The notes beneath the pieces were generated by a model. That model worked only from the letters and a program-made list of their open reading frames with translations. It ran no database searches and had not been told where the DNA came from. Shown here one piece after another: positions 24,821-32,793 of a stretch of DNA of 64,000 nucleotides. The translations under genes and the position numbers were made by a program. Positions within the stretch are counted from its first letter, which is position 1. Every line of letters starts with the position of its first letter. The DNA comes from UBA1127 sp034422455 (GTDB lineage: Bacteria; Chloroflexota; Dehalococcoidia; Lucifugimonadales; UBA1127), in the NCBI GenBank assembly GCA_034422455.1, contig DAOUJQ010000018.1, positions 12,055 through 76,054 of the forward strand, in the 5' to 3' direction.

Positions 24821-25876
24821 CTAGTTGCTGTCCTCGTCTTCCGGCGGATCGGCGTCGCCCAGGCCGTTGGTGACGAGCTCTACGGTGGGCTGGGCCGCAG
24901 CGCGGATCTGTTGCTCGATTTCGTCAGCGGTGTCCCGGTGGGAGCGCAGGAAGTCCTTGGCCGCCTCCCGGCCCTGCCCGAGGCGCATCTCGCCGTAGGA
25001 GTAGAAGGCGCCGCTCTTCTTCACGATGTTCTGGGCCGCGCCCAAGTCCAGCAGGTCGCCCTCCTTGGCGATGCCCTCGTTGAACATAATGTCGAACTCG
25101 GCCACGCGGAAGGGCGGGGCCACCTTGTTCTTCACGATCCGGGCGCGCACCCGGTTGCCCAGCACCTCGCTGCCGTGCTTGATGCCCTCGATGCGCCGCA
25201 CGTCAACGCGCACGGACGAGTAGAACTTGAGCGCGCGTCCGCCGGGCGTCGTCTCCGGGTTGCCGAACATGATCCCCACCTTCTCCCGGAGCTGGTTGAT
25301 GAAGATCACGCTGGTGTGCGAGCGGTTGATGGAGGCCGTCAGCTTACGCAGGGCCTGCGACATCAGCCGCGCCTGCAGGCCGACGTGGATATCGCCCATG
25401 TCGCCTTCCATCTCCGCGCGGGGCACGAGGGCGGCGACACTGTCCACCACGACAACGTCAACGGCGCCGCTGCGCACCAGGTAGTCGGTAATCTCGAGGG
25501 CCTGCTCCGCGAAGTCGGGCTGCGATATCAGCAGCTCCTCCACGTTGACGCCGATGCGGCCGGCGTAGTTGGGGTCGAGGGCGTGCTCGGCGTCGATGAA
25601 GGCCGCCACGCCGCCCAAACGCTGCGCCTCCGCGACGATGTGCAGGGTGAGGGTCGTCTTGCCCGACGCCTCGGCACCGAAGACCTCGATGACGCGGCCG
25701 CGCGGCACGCCGCCGACGCCGAGGGCGAGGTCCAGCGCCAGCGAGCCGGTTGGAATTGCGTCCTGCTCCATCTTGGCGGCGGCCTCACCCAGCCGCATGA
25801 TGGAGCCCTTGCCGAACTGTCGCTCGATGTGGCTCATCGCCATGTCAAGGGCTTTCTGCTTCTCGACGGTGGTCAT
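24821..25876 (-). CDS. recA: Recombinase A
   Basis: This 351-residue protein is a full-length RecA. The Walker A loop is GAEASGKT (residues 67-74; GPESSGKT in most species), followed by the AFIDAEHALDP motif, the Walker B strand VDVVVVDSVAALVPRAE, and the L2-loop region INQLREKVGIMFGNPETTPG. It binds single-stranded DNA, drives strand exchange and triggers LexA self-cleavage. GAGGTG precedes the ATG. It heads a run with the disulfide oxidoreductase and peptidase genes. A promoter-like sequence is present upstream; a short inverted repeat overlaps its -10. Confidence 0.97.
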   Translation of the reverse strand: MTTVEKQKALDMAMSHIERQFGKGSIMRLGEAAAKMEQDAIPTGSLALDLALGVGGVPRGRVIEVFGAEASGKTTLTLHIVAEAQRLGGVAAFIDAEHALDPNYAGRIGVNVEELLISQPDFAEQALEITDYLVRSGAVDVVVVDSVAALVPRAEMEGDMGDIHVGLQARLMSQALRKLTASINRSHTSVIFINQLREKVGIMFGNPETTPGGRALKFYSSVRVDVRRIEGIKHGSEVLGNRVRARIVKNKVAPPFRVAEFDIMFNEGIAKEGDLLDLGAAQNIVKKSGAFYSYGEMRLGQGREAAKDFLRSHRDTADEIEQQIRAAAQPTVELVTNGLGDADPPEDEDSN

Positions 25877-25911
25877 TCACACCTCAATCTGCGGCGGCTG
25901 AAATTGGGGGT

Positions 25912-25941
25912 ACTCTAGACCCCACTATTCTACACCGTCAA
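25912..25941 (-). promoter_or_regulatory. Candidate recA promoter with overlapping inverted repeat
   Basis: Minus strand: TTGACG (25941-25936), an 18-bp spacer, then TAGAGT (25917-25912), placed about 36 bp before the ATG. An inverted repeat GGGGT/ACCCC with a 7-bp centre (25907-25923) overlaps the -10 and could be an operator. The match to any known LexA box is not established. Confidence 0.4.
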
Positions 25942-26120
25942 GCGTTCCACGGCGTGCTTTCTGCGCGTCTTGCAAGCCCGTTTTGAACGTGCTTCCGGCA
26001 ACTGTTGTCCCCCTCAAACTGAGCTGCCAGAGGGGCACCTGCCGCGTTGACAGGGCAATAGGCCGTAGGTACGCTGGCGGCGTCCTTCAGCGGGACAATG
26101 CAGAGCGAAAAGGAGCGCGT

Positions 26121-26789
26121 ATGCAAGCCGCAGCCAACCCCCGGACACTCATCGACGCCATCGTGCCGGTGTACCGGCCGGACGACCGCGTCTACGCCAT
26201 CGCCCGCGACGTTGCGATCATGGTAGGCTTTGCCTTCTTCGTGGGCCTGTGCGCGCAGATCGCGATCCGGCTGCCGTGGACGCCGGTGCCCATCACCGGC
26301 CAGACCTTTGCCGTGCTGGTGACGGGCGGAGCGCTGGGCGCATGGCGCGGCGCCGGCTCGCTAGGCATCTACATGCTCATGGGGTCGGCGTGCATCCCCG
26401 TGTTTGCGCCGGGGGCGGAGGCGACGGCGGGCACGTGGGACGCGCACTTCATCCTGCCGTGGAGCGGCTCCTGCGGCCTCGTGTGGAGCCTGTCAAGCGG
26501 GGGCTACATCGTCGGTTTCATCCTGGCTGCCGGCCTCGTCGGCTGGCTGGCCGAGCGCGGGTGGGATCGGAAGCAGTGGGTGCACCTGTCGATGTTCCTG
26601 GGCAACGCCGTTCTCTACATTCCCGGCCTCATCTGGCTGAACATCGACGCCGCGGACGGCGACTGGGCCAAGACGCTCGAGTGGGGCCTCTACCCGTTCA
26701 TCGTCGGCGACATGATGAAGCTCTTCCTGGCGTCGCTGACGCTGCCGGCGGCGTGGGCGCTGGTGGGGAGGCTGCGGGGGCGGGGGTAA
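26121..26789 (+). CDS. bioY: Biotin transporter BioY
   Basis: This 222-residue membrane protein has about six hydrophobic helices with the BioY signature. It includes an early FFVGLCAQIAIRLPWTPVPI strand-helix, followed by TGQTFAVLVTGGALGAWRG, then AGSLGIYMLMG, and later GGYIVGFILAAGLVGWLAER. BioY is the S-component that binds biotin in the energy-coupling factor importer or works alone. AAAAGGAG before the ATG at 26121 selects this start over an earlier in-frame one at 25983. It is divergent from recA, with the intergenic region shared. It is followed 30 bp later by a MetE-like gene, possibly co-transcribed. No biotin-repressor (BirA) site was recognised. Confidence 0.93.
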   Translation: MQAAANPRTLIDAIVPVYRPDDRVYAIARDVAIMVGFAFFVGLCAQIAIRLPWTPVPITGQTFAVLVTGGALGAWRGAGSLGIYMLMGSACIPVFAPGAEATAGTWDAHFILPWSGSCGLVWSLSSGGYIVGFILAAGLVGWLAERGWDRKQWVHLSMFLGNAVLYIPGLIWLNIDAADGDWAKTLEWGLYPFIVGDMMKLFLASLTLPAAWALVGRLRGRG

Positions 26790-26819
26790 TTCGCCTAACC
26801 CTTCGTAAGGAGACCTTCC

Positions 26820-27911
26820 ATGACCTACCGCACTGACCACGTCGGCAGCCTGGTGCGGCCGGAGCGGCTGCTGGTCGCGCGCGAGGCGTTCAAGGCCGGG
26901 CGGCTGCCGCTGGAGGAGCTGCGCGCCGTCGAGGACGAGTGCATCCTGGAGGTGCTGCAGCGGCAGAGGGACATCGGCATCGAGGTGTTCTCGGACGGGG
27001 AGTACCGCCGGCAGTCGTACACGACGGACCAGTACGAGGCGATCGAGGGTTTTGCCGCCGAGTACCCCAAGGTCGAGACCACGCGGCCGGACGGCGAGAA
27101 GGTGACCGTGCAGATGCACACCAAGCCCGTCGTCGGCAAGCTCCGCAAGCTGCGCCGCCTCACGGGGCACGAGTCGTCGTTCCTGCTGGCGCACGCGCCG
27201 CGGCCCTTCAAGGTGACCATGCCCACGCCCGTGCGCAACCCGGGTGAGCAGCCCACGATTCCAGCGCCGTATGCCAGCTTTGCGGAGATCAACGAGGACA
27301 TCACCGCCATCTTCCGCGACGAGATGGCCGCGCTGGCCGACGAGGGGGTGACGTACTTGCAGCTTGACAAGGTGCCCAACCGGTTCGTCTCGCCGGAATC
27401 GCGCGAGGCGATGAAGACGCAGGGCATCGACCCGGCGGCGGCGTTCGATGAGGAGGTCGCGCTGGAGAACTCGTGCTATGACGCCGCGCGCCGCGAGGGG
27501 GTCACGGTGGCGATGCACTTCTGCCGCGGCAACCGGACGTGGTGGCAGGGCGGCTCCGGCACCTACGACGCGATCGCCGAGCAGGCGTTCCAGGGGCTTC
27601 ACGTTGACCGGTTCCTGCTGGAGTACGATACGGAACGCGCCGGCGGCTTCGAGCCGCTGCGGTTCGTGCCCAAGGGCGTGTCCGTGCACCTCGGACTGGT
27701 GAGCACCAAGAACCCGGAGCTGGAGGACCAGGACGCACTGCTTCGACGCATCGACGAGGCGTGCAGATCCATCGACCTCGACCAGTTGGGCATCGGGCCG
27801 CAGTGCGGCTTTCACTCGGCGTCGGAGCGCGACGGCGCGAACATGAGCGAGGAGCAGCAGTGGCGAAAGCTGGAGCTCATTGTGGACACGGCGCGCAAGG
27901 TGTGGGGCTAG
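26820..27911 (+). CDS. Cobalamin-independent methionine synthase-like (MetE C-terminal domain) protein, copy 1
   Basis: This 363-residue protein matches the C-terminal, catalytic half of MetE (Meth_synt_2), starting with the RTDHVGSLVRP signature. The zinc ligands of MetE are recognisable: His and Cys in MHFCRG (about 232/234), Glu in LLEYDTE (about 267) and Cys in GPQCGF (about 328). Such single-domain proteins transfer a methyl group from an unidentified donor to a thiol or another acceptor; the folate-binding N-terminal half of full MetE is missing. AAGGAG lies before the ATG. A close copy follows at 27968-29059, and the two share near-identical 5' halves. Confidence 0.9.
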   Translation: MTYRTDHVGSLVRPERLLVAREAFKAGRLPLEELRAVEDECILEVLQRQRDIGIEVFSDGEYRRQSYTTDQYEAIEGFAAEYPKVETTRPDGEKVTVQMHTKPVVGKLRKLRRLTGHESSFLLAHAPRPFKVTMPTPVRNPGEQPTIPAPYASFAEINEDITAIFRDEMAALADEGVTYLQLDKVPNRFVSPESREAMKTQGIDPAAAFDEEVALENSCYDAARREGVTVAMHFCRGNRTWWQGGSGTYDAIAEQAFQGLHVDRFLLEYDTERAGGFEPLRFVPKGVSVHLGLVSTKNPELEDQDALLRRIDEACRSIDLDQLGIGPQCGFHSASERDGANMSEEQQWRKLELIVDTARKVWG

Positions 27912-27967
27912 GGCATCAACACAGCCGAACGAGCGCATCCAGGCAAGACAGGAGGAGGAGGCTCACC

Positions 27968-29059
27968 ATGGCCTACCGCACTGACCACGTTGGCAGTCTT
28001 GTCCGGCCGGAGCGGCTGCTCGTCGCGCGCGAGGCGTTCAAGGCCAGGCGCCTGCCGCTCGAGGAGCTGCGCGCCGTTGAGGACGAGTGCATCCTGGAGG
28101 TGCTGCGGCGGCAGAGGGACATCGGCATCGAGGTGTTCTCGGACGGGGAGTACCGCCGGCAGTCGTACACGACGGACCAGTACGAGGCGATCGAGGGCTT
28201 TGCCGACGAGTACCCCAAGGTCGAGACCACGCGGCCGGACGGCGAGAAGGTGACCGTGCAGATGCACACCAAGCCCGTCGCCGGCAAGCTGCGGCAGCTT
28301 CGGCGGCTGACGGCGCACGAGTCGTCGTTCCTGCTGGCCCACGCGCCCCGGCCCTTCAAGGTGACCATGCCCACACCCGTCCGCGCCCGTGGGTCTCAGC
28401 CCACTATTCCCTCGCCCTACACGAGCATCGCGGAGATCAACGAGGACATCACCGTCATCTTCCGCGACGAGATTGTTGCGCTGGCCGACGAGGGGGTGAC
28501 GTACCTGCAGCTCGACAAGGTGCCGACCGTTTTCGTCAACCCGGAGACGCGGGAGGCGATGCGGGCGCAGGGCGTCGACCCGGACGCCGCCTTCGCGGAG
28601 GAGGTCGCGCTGGAGAACCAGTGCTACGACGCGGCCCGGCGCGAGGGCGTGACGCTGGCGATGCACTTCTGCCGGGGCAGCCGATTGTGGTGGCAGGGCG
28701 GCTCCGGCGCGTACGACGCCATCGCCGAGCAGGCGTTCGCCGGGCTGCACGCGGACCGGTTCCTGCTGGAGTATGACACGGAGCGGGCCGGAGGGTTTGA
28801 GCCGCTGCGGTTCGTGCCGGAGGGCAAGTCCGTGCACCTGGGACTGGTGAGCACCAAGAACGGCGCGCTGGAGGACCAGGACGATCTGCTCCGCCGCATC
28901 GACGAGGCCAGCAAGTACGTCGACCTGGACCGGCTCGGCATCGGGCCGCAGTGCGGGTTCCAGGGCGCTTCGGAGCGGGACGGCGCGCACATAACGATGG
29001 ACGAGCAGTGGCGCAAGTTGGAGCTCATCGTGGACACGGCGCGCAAGGTGTGGGGTTAG
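27968..29059 (+). CDS. Cobalamin-independent methionine synthase-like protein, copy 2
   Basis: This 363-residue tandem paralogue of the preceding gene keeps every recognisable MetE zinc ligand (MHFCRG, LLEYDTE, GPQCGF) and the RTDHVGSLVRP start. The ATG at 27968 is preceded by AGGAGGAGG; the frame opens further upstream to 27761, but that lies inside copy 1. The 5' halves of the two copies are nearly identical even at third codon positions, while the 3' halves differ at many, as expected if gene conversion has acted on one end. Its end overlaps the convergent DUF4325 gene by 4 bp. Confidence 0.9.
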   Translation: MAYRTDHVGSLVRPERLLVAREAFKARRLPLEELRAVEDECILEVLRRQRDIGIEVFSDGEYRRQSYTTDQYEAIEGFADEYPKVETTRPDGEKVTVQMHTKPVAGKLRQLRRLTAHESSFLLAHAPRPFKVTMPTPVRARGSQPTIPSPYTSIAEINEDITVIFRDEIVALADEGVTYLQLDKVPTVFVNPETREAMRAQGVDPDAAFAEEVALENQCYDAARREGVTLAMHFCRGSRLWWQGGSGAYDAIAEQAFAGLHADRFLLEYDTERAGGFEPLRFVPEGKSVHLGLVSTKNGALEDQDDLLRRIDEASKYVDLDRLGIGPQCGFQGASERDGAHITMDEQWRKLELIVDTARKVWG

Positions 29060-29397
29060 GCAGGGGGCCTAAGGAGCCATTCGGTTTCCGTGATTTCCTC
29101 AAACGCCATGCCATGGGCGCGGCCGACGATGGTGAAGGTATTGGCCGTGTGCGGCGGCGCGTTCAGGATGCGCAACTGCAGGCCGCGGATCGCGTCGGCG
29201 GGCAGGCGGGCCTTGATACCGCGCACCAACTGCTCTGCAAAGGAGGGGGTGACGGCCATGATATTGATGAAGTCGACTGCAATGGGCGTGGCGGGGTCAA
29301 GAAGATCCGCGTCAACTTTGCTCAACGCCTCATCGGCCGTCTCCCGGATGAACAACCCTGGCCTCTGGCTAAGTTCGTGAAGTGCGATTGCTGCCAT
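29056..29397 (-). CDS. STAS-like (DUF4325) protein
   Basis: This 113-residue protein has a DUF4325/STAS-like pattern, VDADLLDPATPIAVDFINIM followed by AVTPSFAEQLVRGI, resembling anti-sigma-factor-antagonist strands and helix. DUF4325 proteins are repeatedly found next to a gene with a STAS-like plus HATPase module, as here: the neighbour at 29413 ends 15 bp upstream on the same strand. The pair may act like a partner-switch (anti-sigma/antagonist) system, by analogy only. AAAGGAG precedes the ATG. Its composition is lower in GC than the aldolase part of the neighbour. Confidence 0.8.
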   Translation of the reverse strand: MAAIALHELSQRPGLFIRETADEALSKVDADLLDPATPIAVDFINIMAVTPSFAEQLVRGIKARLPADAIRGLQLRILNAPPHTANTFTIVGRAHGMAFEEITETEWLLRPPA

Positions 29398-29412
29398 GAG
29401 TGGACTCCTTTG

Positions 29413-31386
29413 TTACATAACGTCATAACCAATAAACGCCAAGGTGCCAGGGAAGGGATTGGTCCCATGCGGGATCCCCTTATCGTTTTCGTTCACTCGC
29501 AACACACCGTTCCCAGAGTGAATGATGAGTCGGCGTCTGCCGCTTCGAGCGTATTCCGTCGCGGTGAATAGCCCCATTCCTCTGTGGGGGTCGCCCGTTC
29601 CGGAGACCATTTCTCGCGTGGCCAAAGCTATTGCAGCTTGATCATTATCTAGTTTACCACGCAGGTTAGGATTATTGCTAAGGCTCTTGCGGATGCCGAT
29701 TCCCCCATCGCCTACAGCAATGACGAAACGCGACCCCTCTCGAAAACGATAATATTGGACCATACCGATTCCCCCGATAGGGGACTGAGCATGTTGGGCT
29801 GCGTTGTTGGCAAACTCGCTGAATCCCTCGCTTACAGTTGCGGCCACCTGTGGACCTGGGAATCCCATTTCAGTGAGTCGTTCAAGGGCGATGTTGCTGC
29901 ACTGGTCGGCTTCAAACACTGTTGTGAAGCGGGACAAGGGCAAGATGGTTTGTGCCGTTGACGCTTGGCTAATCCCGTGGGTGTCCACTTCGACTCCGGC
30001 CTCCTGTAACATTGAGAAGAGTGCCGCCGCCTGTAGATAGGCAGAGACTCCAGTGTCCTCTGGGATGACCAGTTCGCAGTCTCGTCCCAAGTTGCGGACC
30101 AGCAGGGCATAGCAGGCGCACCAAATTACAGCTGAGGGCCAGATGAACTTGCATTTGCTGAGATCAATGACGACTTTGGACGGCTCGAAGTCATCACCCA
30201 GCCTTGGGTCATTGCCCCGAAGCTCCAACAGTTGGCCTGCGTGTTGGAAGTTCAGGGGGGCAGTAATCTTGCGGAGACGACCCTCTACCCTCTCATCTTG
30301 ATTTAGCCGCCTCGGCTCAGGACGCAAGCCTCCTGGGTGGGCCCGGTCCTCCTGTGCCCCTGCCGCCACCCGCCGTATCTCCTTCAGCGCGTCGTCGATG
30401 TCTTCCGCGTTGATGCCGTAGTGGGTGACCATGCGCACCCTGGGCGCGCCGGTGGACGACGCCAGTACGCCCGCCTCGGCCAGCTTGGCCATGAATGCGG
30501 CGTGCGGGCCGCCATGCCACTCGAAAATGACGATGTTGGTCTCGATGCGCTCCGGGTCGATGACGATGCCGGGGATTTCGGCGAGACCGTTGGCTAGGCG
30601 CCTGGCGTTCTGGTGGTCCTCGGCGAGCCGGGGCACCATCGTCTCAAGCGACACGATGGCCGCTGCGGCGATGACGCCGAGCTGGCGCATGCCCCCGCCG
30701 AGCATCTTGCGCCACTTGCGGGCGGTCGCGATGAAATCGGCGGGACCGCACAGCGCCGACCCGATGGGCGCGCTGAGTCCCTTGGAGAAGCAGAAGGTCA
30801 CGGAGTCGGCGTGCCCGGCCAGGACACCGGCGGGGATTTCCTGAGCGACTGCGGCGTTGAAGATGCGCGCGCCGTCCAGGTGCAGCGGCAGTCCGTGGCG
30901 GTGGGCCACTTGGGCGACGTCCCTTGTGTCGCTCGGTGAAAGGGCCGCTCCGCTGCACCGGTTGTGGGTGTTCTCCAGCGCGACGAGCCCCGTCGGCGAG
31001 ACGCCGGGCCGGTACGAGCGTACGGCGTGCTCGATGTCGTCCGGGTCCAGCATGCCGCGCGGGTCGTTGGGGACGGGGCGCAACAACGTCCCGGCGATAG
31101 CCGCACTGCTGGCAGACTCGTGCCAGAGGATGTGCGCCTCTGAGCCCAGGATGACCTCGTCGCCCCGCTCGCACCAGCTCAGGACGGCAAGAAGATTGCC
31201 CATGGTGCCGCTCGACACGTAGACGGCGGCCTCCTTGCCCATGCGCTCGGCGGCCATGGCCTCGAGCCGGTGCACCGTCGGGTCGTCGCCCAGGACGTCG
31301 TCGCCCACCTCCGCCTCGGCCATCGCTTGGCGCATCTCCGGCGTCGGGTGGGTCACGGTGTCGCTGCGCAGGTCGATTGTCCTCAT
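29413..31386 (-). CDS. Threonine aldolase fused to STAS-like/HATPase module
   Basis: 657 residues. Positions 1-340 are a complete low-specificity threonine aldolase: TIDLRSDTVTHPTPEM at the start, ALENTHNRCSG, a HLDGARIFNA loop, and FCFSKGLSAPIGS with the PLP lysine K202. Positions ~370-500 resemble a STAS-like domain (VVIDLSKCKFIWPSAVIW), and 515-657 a GHKL ATPase with an N-box EFANNAAQHA (524-533), a GDGGIGI box (559-565) and GMGLF (603-607). No stop or restart is visible between the parts, and the C-terminal part is lower in GC. Aldolases usually end near residue 345, so this is a true fusion or an in-frame capture. The ATG at 31386 has GGAG 8 bp upstream. The DUF4325 gene follows directly. 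Confidence 0.8.
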   Translation of the reverse strand: MRTIDLRSDTVTHPTPEMRQAMAEAEVGDDVLGDDPTVHRLEAMAAERMGKEAAVYVSSGTMGNLLAVLSWCERGDEVILGSEAHILWHESASSAAIAGTLLRPVPNDPRGMLDPDDIEHAVRSYRPGVSPTGLVALENTHNRCSGAALSPSDTRDVAQVAHRHGLPLHLDGARIFNAAVAQEIPAGVLAGHADSVTFCFSKGLSAPIGSALCGPADFIATARKWRKMLGGGMRQLGVIAAAAIVSLETMVPRLAEDHQNARRLANGLAEIPGIVIDPERIETNIVIFEWHGGPHAAFMAKLAEAGVLASSTGAPRVRMVTHYGINAEDIDDALKEIRRVAAGAQEDRAHPGGLRPEPRRLNQDERVEGRLRKITAPLNFQHAGQLLELRGNDPRLGDDFEPSKVVIDLSKCKFIWPSAVIWCACYALLVRNLGRDCELVIPEDTGVSAYLQAAALFSMLQEAGVEVDTHGISQASTAQTILPLSRFTTVFEADQCSNIALERLTEMGFPGPQVAATVSEGFSEFANNAAQHAQSPIGGIGMVQYYRFREGSRFVIAVGDGGIGIRKSLSNNPNLRGKLDNDQAAIALATREMVSGTGDPHRGMGLFTATEYARSGRRRLIIHSGNGVLRVNENDKGIPHGTNPFPGTLAFIGYDVM

Positions 31387-31442
31387 GTACACTTCTCCGT
31401 TGTGCTGATGGCGCCCTTCGACATGCTCAGGGCGAGCGGACT

Positions 31443-32576
31443 CTATTTGAGATTGTAGAAGGCCTTGGCGTTATCGTGGGTGATCCTCTGCCGCATCTCC
31501 GCCGACAGGTGGGCCATCTCCCGGTCCACCACAGCCATCGAGTTCGGCCACGTGCTGTCCGGGTGCGGGTAGTCGGACGCCCACATCATGTGCCCGTCGC
31601 CGAAGAAGGGGATCAGGTTCAGCCCAACCAGGTCCTGCTGGTAGGTGGCCCAGACCTGCTGCTTGAACACCTCGCTGGGCATCTTGCTGAGGGGGTAGTC
31701 GGCCGGGTTTCGCCGCTCGAGCGCCTGCTCCATGCGGTAGTCCATCTCCTGCACCTGGAAGGGGATCCACCCGGTGCCCGACTCAGCCAGCACCAGCCGG
31801 AGGTTGGGCCGGCGCTCCAACACGCCATAGCTGAAGAGGCCGACGAACGGCGCGAAGAACACCGTCGAGCCCTCGCCGAGGCCCATGCCGAAGGCCGGCT
31901 TGCGCGTCTCCTCCTCCGGCGCCTCGCGGGCCAGGAAGCCGCCGGTGCGCGTCGGCCCGCCGACGTGGTAGTTCACGACGATATTGTTGGCCTCGGCCGC
32001 GTCCCAGAAGCCGTCCCACTCGGGCTGGTACATGTGGCTGGAGACGGTGCCGACAAGGAAGTTCACCTGCCGGACCCCCATTTCGGCGCAGCGGAGCATC
32101 TCCGCCGTCGAGCCGTCCGGGTCGTCAGGCAGGAGCTGGGCCACGACGCGGAAGTTGTCCGGCGCGCACGCCTCGAACTCCGCCGCCCAGTCGTTGTACG
32201 CCTGAACGACCGCGACGCCGAGGTCCCTATCCTCCATGCGCATGCCGAAGATGGGCGGGTACATGACGGAGAACTTCACGCCGTCCCGCTCCATGTCCTC
32301 CAGCCGCAGCTCCGGCGTAGTAGGCCGGATGCCGAAATTGCCGTCAAAGTCGACGCGGTCCAGCGCCACCTTGACGCGGTTCTCCGTCTGGTACCAGCGA
32401 CCGCGCCGCCAATCGCCCCACACGGCGCCGTCGCAGACCCACATCTCCCGGCCGTTGCGCTCCTCCACGCGGGGGCCCCGGTCCTTGTACTTTGCGGGCA
32501 GCCGCTCCAGGAAGAGGTCCGAGGGCAGGTACCCCAGGTCGATGTGGTCGTCGGCCGAGATCATCTTGGCGGCCAT
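31443..32576 (-). CDS. Amidohydrolase family 2 enzyme
   Basis: This 377-residue protein has an N-terminal MISADDHIDLGYLPSDLF with DDHID replacing HxH, barrel strands including VNYHVGGPTRTGG (metal-ligand His), a FAPFVGLFSYGVLERRPNLR segment, and MMWASDYPHPDSTWP with the catalytic Asp. This composition matches the family-2 amidohydrolases that decarboxylate or hydrolyse aromatic or heterocyclic acids. GGAGGGAG precedes the ATG. It is distinct from the relative at 21486-22607. Between its start and alaS lies a 217-bp region containing a likely alaS promoter. Substrate unknown. Confidence 0.88.
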   Translation of the reverse strand: MAAKMISADDHIDLGYLPSDLFLERLPAKYKDRGPRVEERNGREMWVCDGAVWGDWRRGRWYQTENRVKVALDRVDFDGNFGIRPTTPELRLEDMERDGVKFSVMYPPIFGMRMEDRDLGVAVVQAYNDWAAEFEACAPDNFRVVAQLLPDDPDGSTAEMLRCAEMGVRQVNFLVGTVSSHMYQPEWDGFWDAAEANNIVVNYHVGGPTRTGGFLAREAPEEETRKPAFGMGLGEGSTVFFAPFVGLFSYGVLERRPNLRLVLAESGTGWIPFQVQEMDYRMEQALERRNPADYPLSKMPSEVFKQQVWATYQQDLVGLNLIPFFGDGHMMWASDYPHPDSTWPNSMAVVDREMAHLSAEMRQRITHDNAKAFYNLK

Positions 32577-32725
32577 GGCTTTGCTCCCTCCTCTCCGTCC
32601 GGAAAAGGGCTTGGCGGAAGGTCACGAGCAGGATTCTCAAAAGCGAGATTGTTGTACCACGTTCCCATAGGTACACGCAACCTGAGCAAATAGGGGCGGG
32701 CTGCTCAGGGGGGCGGTGTTTTTGA

Positions 32726-32731
32726 TACAAT
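32726..32731 (+). promoter_or_regulatory. Candidate -10 box upstream of alaS
   Basis: TGATACAAT (extended -10, TACAAT hexamer 32726-32731) lies 62 bp before the alaS start; no good -35 is visible. No T-box or specifier stem was recognised in this 217-bp leader. Confidence 0.3.
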
Positions 32732-32793
32732 CAATTGGGCTTTCGTGCTTTCGAGGGCCCGTCGAACATCTACAAGCGGAGCGCGGGACACGC

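Noticed and set aside
32577..32793. T-box riboswitch before alaS
   Set aside because: No T-box TGGNACCGCG motif, specifier loop or terminator/antiterminator pair could be seen.
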